The notes under the pieces: generated by a model
What the model was told of the DNA's origin: nothing
Database searches by the model: none
Seen by the model: the letters and a program-made list of their open reading frames with translations, nothing else
Position numbers and translations under genes: made by a program
Shown here: in pieces, positions 25,621-34,458 of the stretch
How the letters are laid out: every line of letters begins with the position of its first letter
How positions within the stretch are numbered: position 1 is the first letter of the stretch
Source of the DNA: Chryseobacterium aquifrigidense
Lineage (GTDB): Bacteria; Bacteroidota; Bacteroidia; Flavobacteriales; Weeksellaceae
Length of the DNA stretch: 64,000 nt
Direction: 5' to 3'
Assembly (NCBI RefSeq): GCF_006716485.1
Contig: NZ_VFPD01000001.1
Span: forward strand, 2,524,008 to 2,588,007

Positions 25621-26223
25621 TTAAAAATTAATATAATTCTGCACCAACTGGGCAAAATTTGCGGTGAATAATTTAATTGAAATTGCCAAAAGGATAATTC
25701 CGAAAACTTTCTGAAGGATCATCAAAGTAGCATCCCCAATTTTCTTCTCCAGCCATTTCGCTGATTTCAGCACCAAATATACGAAAATTGTGTTAAGAAT
25801 AATTCCGAAGATAATATTAATATCATGAAATTCAGCTCTAAGAGATAATGCGGTCGTTAGGGTTCCAGCTCCTGCAACCAGCGGAAATGCGATGGGCACA
25901 ATAGATGCAGCCTTTGCTTCAGTGGTTTTATTAATTTCAATTCCTAAAATCATTTCCAGTGCTATGACAAAAATCACAAAAGCTCCGGCAATAGCAAAGG
26001 AATTTACATCAACTCCAATAAGTTTAAGGATCTTATTTCCTACGAACAGGAAAACGATCATAATTGCTCCGGCAGTAATGGCAGCCCTTCCGGCTTCAAT
26101 CTGTCCAAACTTTTGCTGAAGGCTTACGATAATAGGAACTGACCCTATGATATCGATAACGGCAAAAAGAACCATAAAGCTGGTAACAATCTCTTTAAAA
26201 GAAAAACCATCAAAAATTTCCAT
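25621..26223 (-). CDS. MarC family membrane protein
   Basis: This 200-residue protein has six hydrophobic helices. It carries MarC/NAAT-family blocks: FAVIDIIGSVPIIVSLQQKF, ALEMILGIEI, and PIAFPLVAGAGTLTTALSL. The family was once linked to multiple antibiotic resistance in E. coli, but that role was not supported; relatives transport neutral amino acids. Its function here is unknown. It forms a two-gene unit with the small membrane protein downstream. Confidence 0.9.
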   Translation of the reverse strand: MEIFDGFSFKEIVTSFMVLFAVIDIIGSVPIIVSLQQKFGQIEAGRAAITAGAIMIVFLFVGNKILKLIGVDVNSFAIAGAFVIFVIALEMILGIEINKTTEAKAASIVPIAFPLVAGAGTLTTALSLRAEFHDINIIFGIILNTIFVYLVLKSAKWLEKKIGDATLMILQKVFGIILLAISIKLFTANFAQLVQNYINF

Positions 26224-26267
26224 CTATTTGTAATTAAAAATTTCGCAAAAATATGAAAATAAACTGA

Positions 26268-28007
26268 TTATTTGTTAATTTGTGAATATAAATTAACAAT
26301 AGTTTTCAAAAGTTCTTCGAGAGCTTCAGCAGATTTCACAGGATTGTATTTTTCCATCTGAACTTTCTGCTGCAGTTTACTGTATTCCTCTGCAACTGAA
26401 GAACCTTTGTGCTTTTCAAGAAAAGTCTTAAATTCGGAAGCAGAGCCCTGAAAATACTGACCTCTTACTTCTTCATCCAATTCTTCCAGAGTGATAAAAA
26501 ACTTTTCATACTCTCCGTTATCTTTAAGATTTTCGAGATATCCAAAATAATCATTGATATCCGTTTTCATCAATTCTCTGATCTCTTTTTCTGTTTCAGC
26601 CACTGAACCTAAAGGTTTTGCAGGTATAGTTTCCCTAACTAATGTACGTTTTTTTTGCCAATTTTTAAATAGCAGATAGGCAACAAATAAGCTGATCAGA
26701 ATCGCAATATTGGTCAAAAGAATATTCCAGTGGAATTTACTTTTTTCTTTTACTTTAAATGACGTGGTTTTTAACACCGGAGTATTTACCGTCTCCAAAA
26801 GGTTATTGGTATATTCGTTTACCTTTTCTACCGTAGAACGGGCCTCCAGAATCTGGTCATGCGAAAACGTCCTAAGATCCAGTGTTTTCTGCCCAAGATC
26901 TACATATTCTTTACTGGCAGGATCAAAGAAAGCAAATTGTTCGGTTTTAATTGAGATAGCCCCTGATTTTCTAGGGATGATTACATAATTAGCCAGAATT
27001 TCACCTTTCATTCCTGTAGTTCCCGGAGTTACTTTAGCGGTAATTTTCGGGGCAAAAACTTCGTAATCCGGAGAAGCAGCAATTTTAGGAAGTTCCATAT
27101 CCGGTAAATTACCTTCTCCCGAAACTTTTACTACCACATTCAGAGGTTTCTTGGCTTCCGGCTTTTCCTTGGAAGCATTATATACGTTGACATTAAAGTT
27201 TCCAACAGCATTTTTAAAGCATTCAGGAGCTCCTTCAGGAAGCTTTCTTACGTTAATTTTAACTTTATTGGAAACGATTTTTGTTTTATTTGAATAGGTG
27301 CTTACCGAAGCGGATACTCCGGGAACTTCCACATATCCTGCTTCATTAGGAAATACCATAAACATGGCCAAAACCTGTGAAGGCATGTTTCCATATCCGG
27401 AAGGATCTATCTCAGACTTATCAAAATTAATAGGATGTACATTGATATTGTCCTGTTGTGGAAGATGAATATTTTTCACCTTTCTCAGGTTATCCATATT
27501 TCTTGAATACACTCTCAGAACAGCTACGGTAGGCTGATCCTGATATACATCTCTGTCATCAATTTCCATATTCAGATATACATCATTGGAGGTATTCGCT
27601 GCCAGAGATCTTTTGTCAACAATATCGCGGATATTGACGTCAAAAGGTTCTGTTTTATAAATTCTGTTGTTGACGGTAACAAGAACGGAACCGATTTTTA
27701 TTTTCCCTTTTTTCTTAGGTTCAAGGGCAATTCTGGAAACTTTCTGGGTAATTAAAGTATTGGTAGCAGGATCAATCACAGTATTGGTAACAGATCCGCT
27801 TCCTATGATATTAAATTTTGAAAGATCCGGAAGCTGAAAACCTGTTTGCTGTACGAGATCACTTCCGTTTAGTTCAAGAACAATGGTCAGATTAATGATA
27901 TCCTTACCTGCGTATTCGGTTTTATCTGCATCCATGGATAGATTTACCTGTCCGTAAGTAATTACGGATGCCAGCGTTAGCAATATGTAAATCAATTTAT
28001 GCTGCAT
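26268..28007 (-). CDS. batD: BatD family protein
   Basis: This protein of about 579 residues starts at ATG 28007 (MQHKLIYILLTLASVITYGQ, a signal peptide); a TTG two codons earlier is less likely. The mature part has repeated immunoglobulin-like beta domains (LSMDADKTEYAGKDIINLTI and GEGNLPDMELPKI). A single membrane helix near 445-465 is followed by a cytoplasmic helical tail. This is the BatD layout of the Bacteroides aerotolerance operon, whose products are thought to aid envelope integrity. Its ATG shares one base with the TPR gene's TGA (TGATG), showing coupling. Confidence 0.9.
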   Translation of the reverse strand: MQHKLIYILLTLASVITYGQVNLSMDADKTEYAGKDIINLTIVLELNGSDLVQQTGFQLPDLSKFNIIGSGSVTNTVIDPATNTLITQKVSRIALEPKKKGKIKIGSVLVTVNNRIYKTEPFDVNIRDIVDKRSLAANTSNDVYLNMEIDDRDVYQDQPTVAVLRVYSRNMDNLRKVKNIHLPQQDNINVHPINFDKSEIDPSGYGNMPSQVLAMFMVFPNEAGYVEVPGVSASVSTYSNKTKIVSNKVKINVRKLPEGAPECFKNAVGNFNVNVYNASKEKPEAKKPLNVVVKVSGEGNLPDMELPKIAASPDYEVFAPKITAKVTPGTTGMKGEILANYVIIPRKSGAISIKTEQFAFFDPASKEYVDLGQKTLDLRTFSHDQILEARSTVEKVNEYTNNLLETVNTPVLKTTSFKVKEKSKFHWNILLTNIAILISLFVAYLLFKNWQKKRTLVRETIPAKPLGSVAETEKEIRELMKTDINDYFGYLENLKDNGEYEKFFITLEELDEEVRGQYFQGSASEFKTFLEKHKGSSVAEEYSKLQQKVQMEKYNPVKSAEALEELLKTIVNLYSQINK

Positions 28008-28750
28008 CACCAATCTTTCTCGTTGCTTTCAGGCATCGAATAAGAATTTTTATTTAAAATTCTTCTGGCGGTTTCTTTTTCTTTTTCGTTTATTTTATCT
28101 AAGATCGCATTTTCAAGATTCTTTGGCATTCTGCCTTCATTATTTTGATTCTGCTTAGGATTGTCACCCTGGTCACTTTTACCTTCGTTCTGTGGGCCGT
28201 TACCCTGATCCTGTTTTTTGTCCTTGTCGCCTTTCTGATCATCCCCTTTGTTCTGATCATTTCCGCCGCCGCCTTTTCCTGAGTTATTCTGTTCGTTTTT
28301 TTGCTGTTGTTTTTCTTTTTCTTTCAGTTTGGCAATCTCATAATTTTTTCTGGTTACCTCACTGTGTGGGTCCTGCTTCAAAGCCTTCTTGTAATAGTCA
28401 GCGGCTTTTTCCGGCTGATTCATCTGCATATAAGCATTTCCTAAATTATGAAGAGCAGCAGTTTTGTCAGGAAGTGTCTGTGAAAGTTTTTCTGCCTTTT
28501 CAAACTCAGCCTTTGCTTCTTCATATTTTTTACTTTTATATAATGCATTCCCCATATTATAATGAGCGGTAAAATCTTTATCGTTGGATTTTATCGCTTC
28601 CATATACTTTGAGGAGGCACCATCATAATCTTTACCGTCAAATTTCTGGTTGCCTTCGTACACTAAATTCTTATAGCTTTCCTGCCCAAACATGAAGCCT
28701 GAGAACGAAATGGCAACAATAAACGATAAAAATATGATTTTAGTATTCAT
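28007..28750 (-). CDS. batC: TPR protein of the bat operon (BatC/BatE-type)
   Basis: This protein of about 247 residues starts at ATG 28750, giving a good signal peptide (MNTKIIFLSFIVAISFSGFM). Three tetratricopeptide repeats (about 30-135) include FTAHYNMGNALYKSKKYEEA and ALHNLGNAYMQMNQPEKAAD. A Gln/Asn/Gly/Lys-rich disordered tail (about 150-220) and a helical end follow. TPR proteins in this operon are scaffolds for the BatA/B complex in the periplasm. It lies between batB and batD; the 99-bp gap to batB is the largest in the operon. Confidence 0.85.
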   Translation of the reverse strand: MNTKIIFLSFIVAISFSGFMFGQESYKNLVYEGNQKFDGKDYDGASSKYMEAIKSNDKDFTAHYNMGNALYKSKKYEEAKAEFEKAEKLSQTLPDKTAALHNLGNAYMQMNQPEKAADYYKKALKQDPHSEVTRKNYEIAKLKEKEKQQQKNEQNNSGKGGGGNDQNKGDDQKGDKDKKQDQGNGPQNEGKSDQGDNPKQNQNNEGRMPKNLENAILDKINEKEKETARRILNKNSYSMPESNEKDW

Positions 28751-28849
28751 CACTTGCAAAATTATTCCTTTATATGTTAAGAAACAGAGTTTTATTTGTT
28801 AAAATTCGGTTAAAGTAGTTGTAGAATTTCTTCTATAAATACAGGAATT

Positions 28850-29857
28850 TTACACATTAAAATCTTTTTTAGGATTAAAAATATAAATTAAAAAGAAAAA
28901 TAGCAGAGACGCTGCAAGAAAATACTGATAATAATGATTGGCATTCTGTGATTTTACCATAGTTTCCGCACCAGTAGATTTTTTATTGACAGCATCTACA
29001 ATCCGATCCGGAGCTTCATTGATATTATTTCCGTCAATATAAGTTCCATCTGTAGACTCAGCCATTTTCTTTAATGCTTCTGTCTGTCTTTTTGATATTA
29101 CCGTACCTCCATTGGCATCGGTTTTATACCCCATCAGTTGTCCGAACACATATTCCGGAACCGGCGCACCTTCATCTGTACCCACTCCTACAGAAGTAAT
29201 GCTTATTCCTTCTTTATTAGCTAATCTGATGGCAGCATTATCATTTCCCTCATTATCTTCACCGTCACTCAGAAGAATCACTTTTCGGGATCCTTTGCTG
29301 ACATTTTTAAATTTTTCAGCCGCAGCCTGCATTCCTTTCAGAAAGTCCGTTCCCTGAATTTGCATAGAGCTGGTTTCAATACCGCTGATATAAGTTTCTG
29401 CAGAATTATAGTCCGTTGTAAGAGGCATAATAGACATGGCATTACCTGCAAAAATCACTATACCTACTTTATCATTATTCATTTTCTTCATGGTAGCCAG
29501 CATCAGATTTTTGGCTTCTGTGAGACGGCTTGGATCTATATCTTCAGCATTCATGGAATTGGATACATCCAGCATAAAGATAACATTATTCAGTTTCTGG
29601 GTACTTTTTACTTCTTCTGAACCGTTCAGAAGATCAATGATAGAGAATATCAGAAATAGTGTTCCCAATAAGTATAAAGCAGGGAAAAACTTTGTAAATC
29701 CTGACCTTTTTTCAAATAAATTTTCGTGAAACTGGCTGGCAGCAAAAATTTCTCTTTTTTTGTTTCTCCATTGTAAAAACCGGATCAAAAAGATAGCTAA
29801 CAGCGGCAGAAGCAACAGTAAAAATAAATACCAATAATTTCCTAAAGACCAACTCAT
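28850..29857 (-). CDS. batB: VWA domain-containing BatB
   Basis: This is a 335-residue protein with two N-terminal membrane helices (YWYLFLLLLLPLLAIFLIRF; FFPALYLLGTLFLIFSIIDL). A von Willebrand A domain follows (about 88-290), with an intact MIDAS: FMLDVSNSMNAEDIDPSR (DxSxS) and LLSDGEDNEGN. A C-terminal membrane helix (YYQYFLAASLLFFFLIYIF) ends it. VWA domains bind metal and mediate protein contacts on the periplasmic side. The ATG overlaps the batA stop by one base (TGATG), so translation is coupled. Confidence 0.92.
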   Translation of the reverse strand: MSWSLGNYWYLFLLLLLPLLAIFLIRFLQWRNKKREIFAASQFHENLFEKRSGFTKFFPALYLLGTLFLIFSIIDLLNGSEEVKSTQKLNNVIFMLDVSNSMNAEDIDPSRLTEAKNLMLATMKKMNNDKVGIVIFAGNAMSIMPLTTDYNSAETYISGIETSSMQIQGTDFLKGMQAAAEKFKNVSKGSRKVILLSDGEDNEGNDNAAIRLANKEGISITSVGVGTDEGAPVPEYVFGQLMGYKTDANGGTVISKRQTEALKKMAESTDGTYIDGNNINEAPDRIVDAVNKKSTGAETMVKSQNANHYYQYFLAASLLFFFLIYIFNPKKDFNV

Positions 29858-30849
29858 CAGCTTAAAATTTTATAAAACACCCATCTCAACAATGCATCCA
29901 ACACCAACATAGCCAGTGCAATCCAAAGAAATATTTTGAAATATTCTTCATAATTGTACAGCTTGGAAACCTTTATATCAGATTTTTCCAGTTGGTTGAT
30001 CTCATTGTATACTTCTTCCAGACTACTGTTTGAGGTAGCTCTGAAATATTTACCTCCAGTTGTCTGTGCTATTTCTCTCAAGGTATTTTCATCAATGGTA
30101 ACCTCTGTTTCCGTAAAGATAAGATCTCCGAAAATATCCTGCGATGTCGGCATCAATGCATAACCATTGGTCCCGATTCCTATTGAATATACCTTTATAT
30201 TATTATTTTTTGCCAGTTCAGCGGCAAGCTGTGTGGGAATCGCATTCTGAATATTGCTTACTCCATCCGTCATCAGAATAACCACTTTACTCTTGGCTTT
30301 ACTTTTAATCAAATGATTTACTGCTACAGAAAGCCCTTCTCCAATGGCTGTTCCAGGTTCAAGACCTGCCGAATTCAGATTTTTAATTTCATCAATAACA
30401 ACCTGGTGATCTGAAGTAACAGGAACTTTAGTAAACGCTTCAGCGGCATAGGCTACCACTCCTATTCTGTCATTGGGACGTTTCTGAACAAATTTTACGG
30501 CGATATCTTTCAATGCAGTGATTCTGTCCGGAGTGAGATCTTTCGCCAGCATACTTAAAGAAACATCAATAGATAACATAATATCGACTCCCTTTGTATC
30601 ATCTCTGTCCTGAGAAATGGTAAATGTTCTCGGCCTTGCCATGGCAATAATCAAAGCAGAAAGAATAATATACTTTGAAATTTTCAGTAAAAAAAGTACC
30701 CCCTGAATCCCTCCGCTGTGATCCATATTTTTTACCGTAGGAACTTTTATACCTTTTCTTTTCTTTCTTCCAATATCTTTAATTAAAAGTGGAATAAACA
30801 GCAGAAAAAGCAGCAAAAACCATGGGCTGTAAAACTCAAAATTAAACAT
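29857..30849 (-). CDS. batA: VWA domain-containing BatA
   Basis: This 330-residue paralogue of BatB has an N-terminal membrane helix (FYSPWFLLLFLLFIPLLIKD) and a second helix near 55-72. The VWA domain has a complete MIDAS (MLSIDVSLSMLAKDLTPDR; VILMTDGVSN). A C-terminal helix (FKIFLWIALAMLVLDALLRW) follows. It likely forms a membrane complex with BatB. The start overlaps the preceding gene by eight bases. The order DUF58, hypothetical, batA, batB, TPR, batD is the standard flavobacterial arrangement. Confidence 0.92.
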   Translation of the reverse strand: MFNFEFYSPWFLLLFLLFIPLLIKDIGRKKRKGIKVPTVKNMDHSGGIQGVLFLLKISKYIILSALIIAMARPRTFTISQDRDDTKGVDIMLSIDVSLSMLAKDLTPDRITALKDIAVKFVQKRPNDRIGVVAYAAEAFTKVPVTSDHQVVIDEIKNLNSAGLEPGTAIGEGLSVAVNHLIKSKAKSKVVILMTDGVSNIQNAIPTQLAAELAKNNNIKVYSIGIGTNGYALMPTSQDIFGDLIFTETEVTIDENTLREIAQTTGGKYFRATSNSSLEEVYNEINQLEKSDIKVSKLYNYEEYFKIFLWIALAMLVLDALLRWVFYKILS

Positions 30850-31738
30850 CCTTCCTTAAGTTTTCGAATTCTAAATCTTTGGATGATCTTTTCACAAAAT
30901 CTCTGATATTGGCAAAATCCCTTTCCATTGTTTCCTGATCAGGGAATGTCTTGGCAAATTTCACCAGGTCTCCCCTAAGAAATACATCTTCTATTATTTT
31001 TTCGTTGTCCTGCGAGATGGTATTATTTTTTTTCATGACATCAATGAGATCATCAGTAAGAAGTACATCTGCCGGAAGACGGTATTGTTTTGTAATGAAG
31101 GTTCTGGAAATATCGATCAGTTCCACATAAAACGAACGGAAGTTTCCTCCTTCAATATATTTTTTCTTTTTAAGAGAATCGAGTTCTTTTAAGGTCTGGT
31201 TGGTTGCCACTACAGGAGAGCTCTTTGATTTTCTTCCCCATTTTATAAACATAATAATTGCAATGATGACTGCAATACCAGCCAATGCAGCAAGAATATA
31301 AAACTTATAAAGCTCCCAGTAATCTTTGGCTTCAAGTTTCACCTGCTTATTATTCATGATATCATTGATCTGATCTGCTTTTTGAGCCGTATTAATGACA
31401 TCTATTTCGTAAGGAATTGTTTTAAGTATTCGATCTCCTACTTTGAACTCCAGTTCCGGAATGGTAAATTTTCCTTCTTCAAAAACAGCAAATTCTATTT
31501 TTCTTTCATAAGTGTTAGCTGTTTGTCCGATACTGTCTTTGGTTTCTTCAAAATGAAAAGGTAACAGCTCATTTTTGGCTGCTGAAGTAACCTGCTGCTC
31601 ATTCAGGTTGTCAATCTTTATGGTAAGATGATTGATTTCTCCAAGCGCAAGGGTTTTCTTTTCTACATTAGAGGATAATATCTGTGAAAAAGCATTTGCA
31701 CAGATCAGAAAAGATAATATTAAAAGTATTTTTCTCAA
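30842..31738 (-). CDS. Bat-operon single-pass membrane protein, unknown
   Basis: This protein of about 298 residues is read from a TTG at 31738, which gives a signal peptide (RKILLILSFLICANAFSQ). The longer frame to 31786 would put a non-hydrophobic tail before it. An N-terminal beta domain (about 20-145) resembles the immunoglobulin-like part of BatD. A membrane helix (FYILAALAGIAVIIAIIMFI) and a cytoplasmic helical region (LKELDSLKKKKYIEGGNFRS; ISRTFITKQYRLPADVLLTD) follow. It sits between DUF58 and batA, as in other Flavobacteriia. No enzyme motif is seen, and the start codon is uncertain. Confidence 0.75.
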   Translation of the reverse strand: MRKILLILSFLICANAFSQILSSNVEKKTLALGEINHLTIKIDNLNEQQVTSAAKNELLPFHFEETKDSIGQTANTYERKIEFAVFEEGKFTIPELEFKVGDRILKTIPYEIDVINTAQKADQINDIMNNKQVKLEAKDYWELYKFYILAALAGIAVIIAIIMFIKWGRKSKSSPVVATNQTLKELDSLKKKKYIEGGNFRSFYVELIDISRTFITKQYRLPADVLLTDDLIDVMKKNNTISQDNEKIIEDVFLRGDLVKFAKTFPDQETMERDFANIRDFVKRSSKDLEFENLRKDV

Positions 31739-31795
31739 TGTTAAAATAATCAAGGCAGCTGCCTCATGTTTTTTAGTTACAGGCAAAGCCTGATG

Positions 31796-32659
31796 TTATT
31801 TTTTCTGAAAGTAATTATACAATAATTTTGAATAATCCGAACCGGTATTAATATTCATAAAACTGGCGGAGCTGTTGGCAAAATCTTCTTCCAAAGTTCT
31901 CAGTTTTTGTTTTTGAGCTTCCGCGAAGGTATAACGCCATCTCGCGCTGGAAGTATTGGCCCATATTTCTTTTCCGGTTTCCACATCAAGTAAACGGGCA
32001 TATCCTACATCAGGAATTTCATTATCTTTTTCATCATAAATCCTCATTCCCAGCAACTGATGCTTCTTGGAAGCTACTCTCAGCATTTTGGAATCATAGG
32101 CATCTTCAAAATCTGAAAACAGAAATACCAGGGATTTTCTTTTAAAAATCCCCATCATATATTCCATTGCCTTGTCTATTTTAGATTCTGCCGGAACATA
32201 ATCTGCAGTGAGAATATTGCTGATAATGGAAAGAATATGCTTTCTCCCTTTTTGAGGAGGAATTACTTTATATACTTTATCTGCAAACAGGATCAGTCCT
32301 ACCTTATCATTATTTCCGGCTGCTGAAAATCCTAAACTGGCCGCAATTTCGGCTACATATTCTCTTTTCAGCTGAACTTTTGTGCCATAATCCATGGAAG
32401 CGGAAATATCAACGAGAATCATCATCGTCAATTCCCTTTCTTCTTCCATTACTTTTACGAATGGCTCACGGAAACGTGCGGTTTTATTCCAGTCGATTCT
32501 TCTGATCTCATCTCCAAACTGGTAGGGGCGCACTTCCGAGAAGGTCATCCCCTGTCCTTTAAAGGCACTGTGATATTGTCCCATTAAAGCAGCCTCCGTC
32601 TTTTTTCTGGTACGGATTTCAATCTGCTTTACTTTTTTTACAATATCTTTTATCTGCAT
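31796..32659 (-). CDS. DUF58 domain-containing protein
   Basis: This 287-residue cytosolic protein of the DUF58 family contains GQYHSAFKGQGMTFSEVRPY, YQFGDEIRRIDWNKTARFRE and a degenerate VWA-like region (MMILVDISASMDYGTK with DxSxS). DUF58 proteins are encoded next to MoxR AAA+ ATPases almost everywhere and are thought to be their partners in assembling or activating metal-dependent membrane complexes. Here a GNAT gene lies between moxR and this gene. The rest of the bat operon follows directly. Confidence 0.92.
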   Translation of the reverse strand: MQIKDIVKKVKQIEIRTRKKTEAALMGQYHSAFKGQGMTFSEVRPYQFGDEIRRIDWNKTARFREPFVKVMEEERELTMMILVDISASMDYGTKVQLKREYVAEIAASLGFSAAGNNDKVGLILFADKVYKVIPPQKGRKHILSIISNILTADYVPAESKIDKAMEYMMGIFKRKSLVFLFSDFEDAYDSKMLRVASKKHQLLGMRIYDEKDNEIPDVGYARLLDVETGKEIWANTSSARWRYTFAEAQKQKLRTLEEDFANSSASFMNINTGSDYSKLLYNYFQKK

Positions 32660-32726
32660 AGACTAATTCAAAATTCAAAGTTTAAAATTCAAAGTTAAAT
32701 ACTGGTGCGGGATCCGGGTTTTTAGG

Positions 32727-33185
32727 TTAGTCTTTAAACTCAATGGATACGTTCGACCATTCATTATCAAACTTTGTGTTGTATTTTTTATAAAAATTGA
32801 TGGCTGGTTCATTCCAGTTCAATACCTGAAATACCATTCCACTGTAATTATTGGTTTTACCATATTCCAGCGTCGCATCAAATAATTTCTTTCCGATCTG
32901 CTTTCCTCTCAGCTTTTCAGTAACCACAAGATCTTCAAGATACAGTCTTCTTCCCTTCCACGTTGAATATCTGTCATAATACAGTGATATTCCAACTATT
33001 TCTCCTTCATATTCTGCCACGAAAGCCCCCCAAACAGGAGAAGCTCCGAAACCATCCTGAGTAAAATCCTCCAAAGTAACGGTTACTTCATGCAGTGCTT
33101 TTTCATACTCAGCCAATTCTTTTATCAAATCTAACATGGAAGCACAATCCTGCTGAACTGCTTTTCTTATGATCACATCACTCAT
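32727..33185 (-). CDS. GNAT N-acetyltransferase (diamine acetyltransferase-like)
   Basis: This is a 152-residue GNAT enzyme. It has ELAEYEKALHEVTVTLEDF, YYDRYSTWKGRRLYLEDLVV, the acetyl-CoA loop EKLRGKQIGKKLF, and VLNWNEPAINFYKK. These are close to the spermidine/spermine or thialysine N-acetyltransferase (SAT1/SAT2) group. The substrate is therefore probably a polyamine or a lysine analogue, but this is not certain. Its ATG shares a base with the moxR stop (TAATG), so it is translated with moxR although it has no obvious role in the Bat system. Confidence 0.87.
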   Translation of the reverse strand: MSDVIIRKAVQQDCASMLDLIKELAEYEKALHEVTVTLEDFTQDGFGASPVWGAFVAEYEGEIVGISLYYDRYSTWKGRRLYLEDLVVTEKLRGKQIGKKLFDATLEYGKTNNYSGMVFQVLNWNEPAINFYKKYNTKFDNEWSNVSIEFKD

Positions 33186-34189
33186 TATGGTGCCTGTATT
33201 TTTGCTAAAATTCTATTGATAATTTCTTCTGTTGAAATTTCTTCGGCTTCAGCTTCAAACGTTAAACCTATTCTGTGTCTCAACACATCTTTTGCCAATG
33301 CTTTTACATCTTCCGGAATGACAAATGCTCTTCCTTTTAAGAAGGCGTAAGCTCTTGAGGCAATAGCAAGATTAATGGATGCTCTTGGGGAAGCTCCGAA
33401 ACTGATATAATTTTTAAGTTCAGACAGTCCGTAATTTTCCGGATAACGGGTTGCAAACACCATATCAAGGATATATTTTTCAATTTTCTCGTCGAGATAA
33501 ATCTGGTTGATCAGTTCTTTTGCATCTACAATGTCCTGAAGGGAAATTACAGGTTTTACCGTAGGCTGATGTGAAGTTGACACCATTCTCATTACCTGTC
33601 TTTCGTCTTCAAAAGCAGGATAATCTATGGTACACTTCAACATAAAACGATCGCTTTGTGCTTCAGGCAAAAGGTAAGTTCCTTCCTGATCAATTGGGTT
33701 TTGCGTTGCCAGTACCAGGAACGGTTTGGGAAGCTTCATAGTTTCATCACCAATGGTCACCTGTTTTTCCTGCATCACTTCCAGAAGAGCCGACTGTACT
33801 TTTGCCGGCGCACGGTTGATCTCATCCGCCAAAACAAAGTTCGCAAATACCGGTCCTTTTTTTATAGAAAAATCATTGTCCTTGATATTGAAGATCATAG
33901 TTCCTACTACGTCTGCAGGAAGTAAATCCGGCGTAAACTGAATCCTTGAGAAATCTCCGTGAACAGCATCTGCCAGTGTTTTTATCGCTAAGGTTTTGGC
34001 CAGTCCGGGTACTCCTTCAAGAAGAACGTGTCCATTTCCCAAAAGCCCTACCAAAAGACGGTCTACCATGTATTCCTGCCCAATAATAACTTTGTTGATT
34101 TCCTGTCTCAGAAGAGAAAATAAGTAGTTTTTTTCCTTTACTTTTTCCGTCAATTGGCGGATATCTTCAGCTTGATATATCTCTGACAT
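33185..34189 (-). CDS. MoxR family AAA+ ATPase
   Basis: This protein of about 334 residues begins MSEIYQAEDIRQLTEKVKEK at 34189; 15 extra codons upstream are not family-like. Walker A GLLGNGHVLLEGVPGLAKT, the Walker B region FVLADEINRAPAKVQSALLE, sensor 1 LATQNPIDQEGTYLLPEAQ, and a C-terminal lid with ASPRASINLAIASRAYAFL are all intact. MoxR ATPases act as chaperones with DUF58/VWA partners. This is the first gene of the bat operon. Confidence 0.94.
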   Translation of the reverse strand: MSEIYQAEDIRQLTEKVKEKNYLFSLLRQEINKVIIGQEYMVDRLLVGLLGNGHVLLEGVPGLAKTLAIKTLADAVHGDFSRIQFTPDLLPADVVGTMIFNIKDNDFSIKKGPVFANFVLADEINRAPAKVQSALLEVMQEKQVTIGDETMKLPKPFLVLATQNPIDQEGTYLLPEAQSDRFMLKCTIDYPAFEDERQVMRMVSTSHQPTVKPVISLQDIVDAKELINQIYLDEKIEKYILDMVFATRYPENYGLSELKNYISFGASPRASINLAIASRAYAFLKGRAFVIPEDVKALAKDVLRHRIGLTFEAEAEEISTEEIINRILAKIQAP

Positions 34190-34458
34190 AGCTTGATTTA
34201 AAATAAGTGGTAAATTTCTGATAAATACTTGCATTAATCAACATAATAAATGCCATTTTTGAGTTAAAGTTTGTTAAAAATCTTGGATTAACGAGACATT
34301 TAAAGCTATAACGCTGAATTTCTTAGGTATAAATAAACTCAAATTACATCAAGTCCTGTCTCTATTTTTATTATTATTCATAAAAAATGTCACAAAATCA
34401 CTTTTGCAACATTTTAATTTATCTTCTTGATTTTAGTCAGAAAATTGATTATATACTG

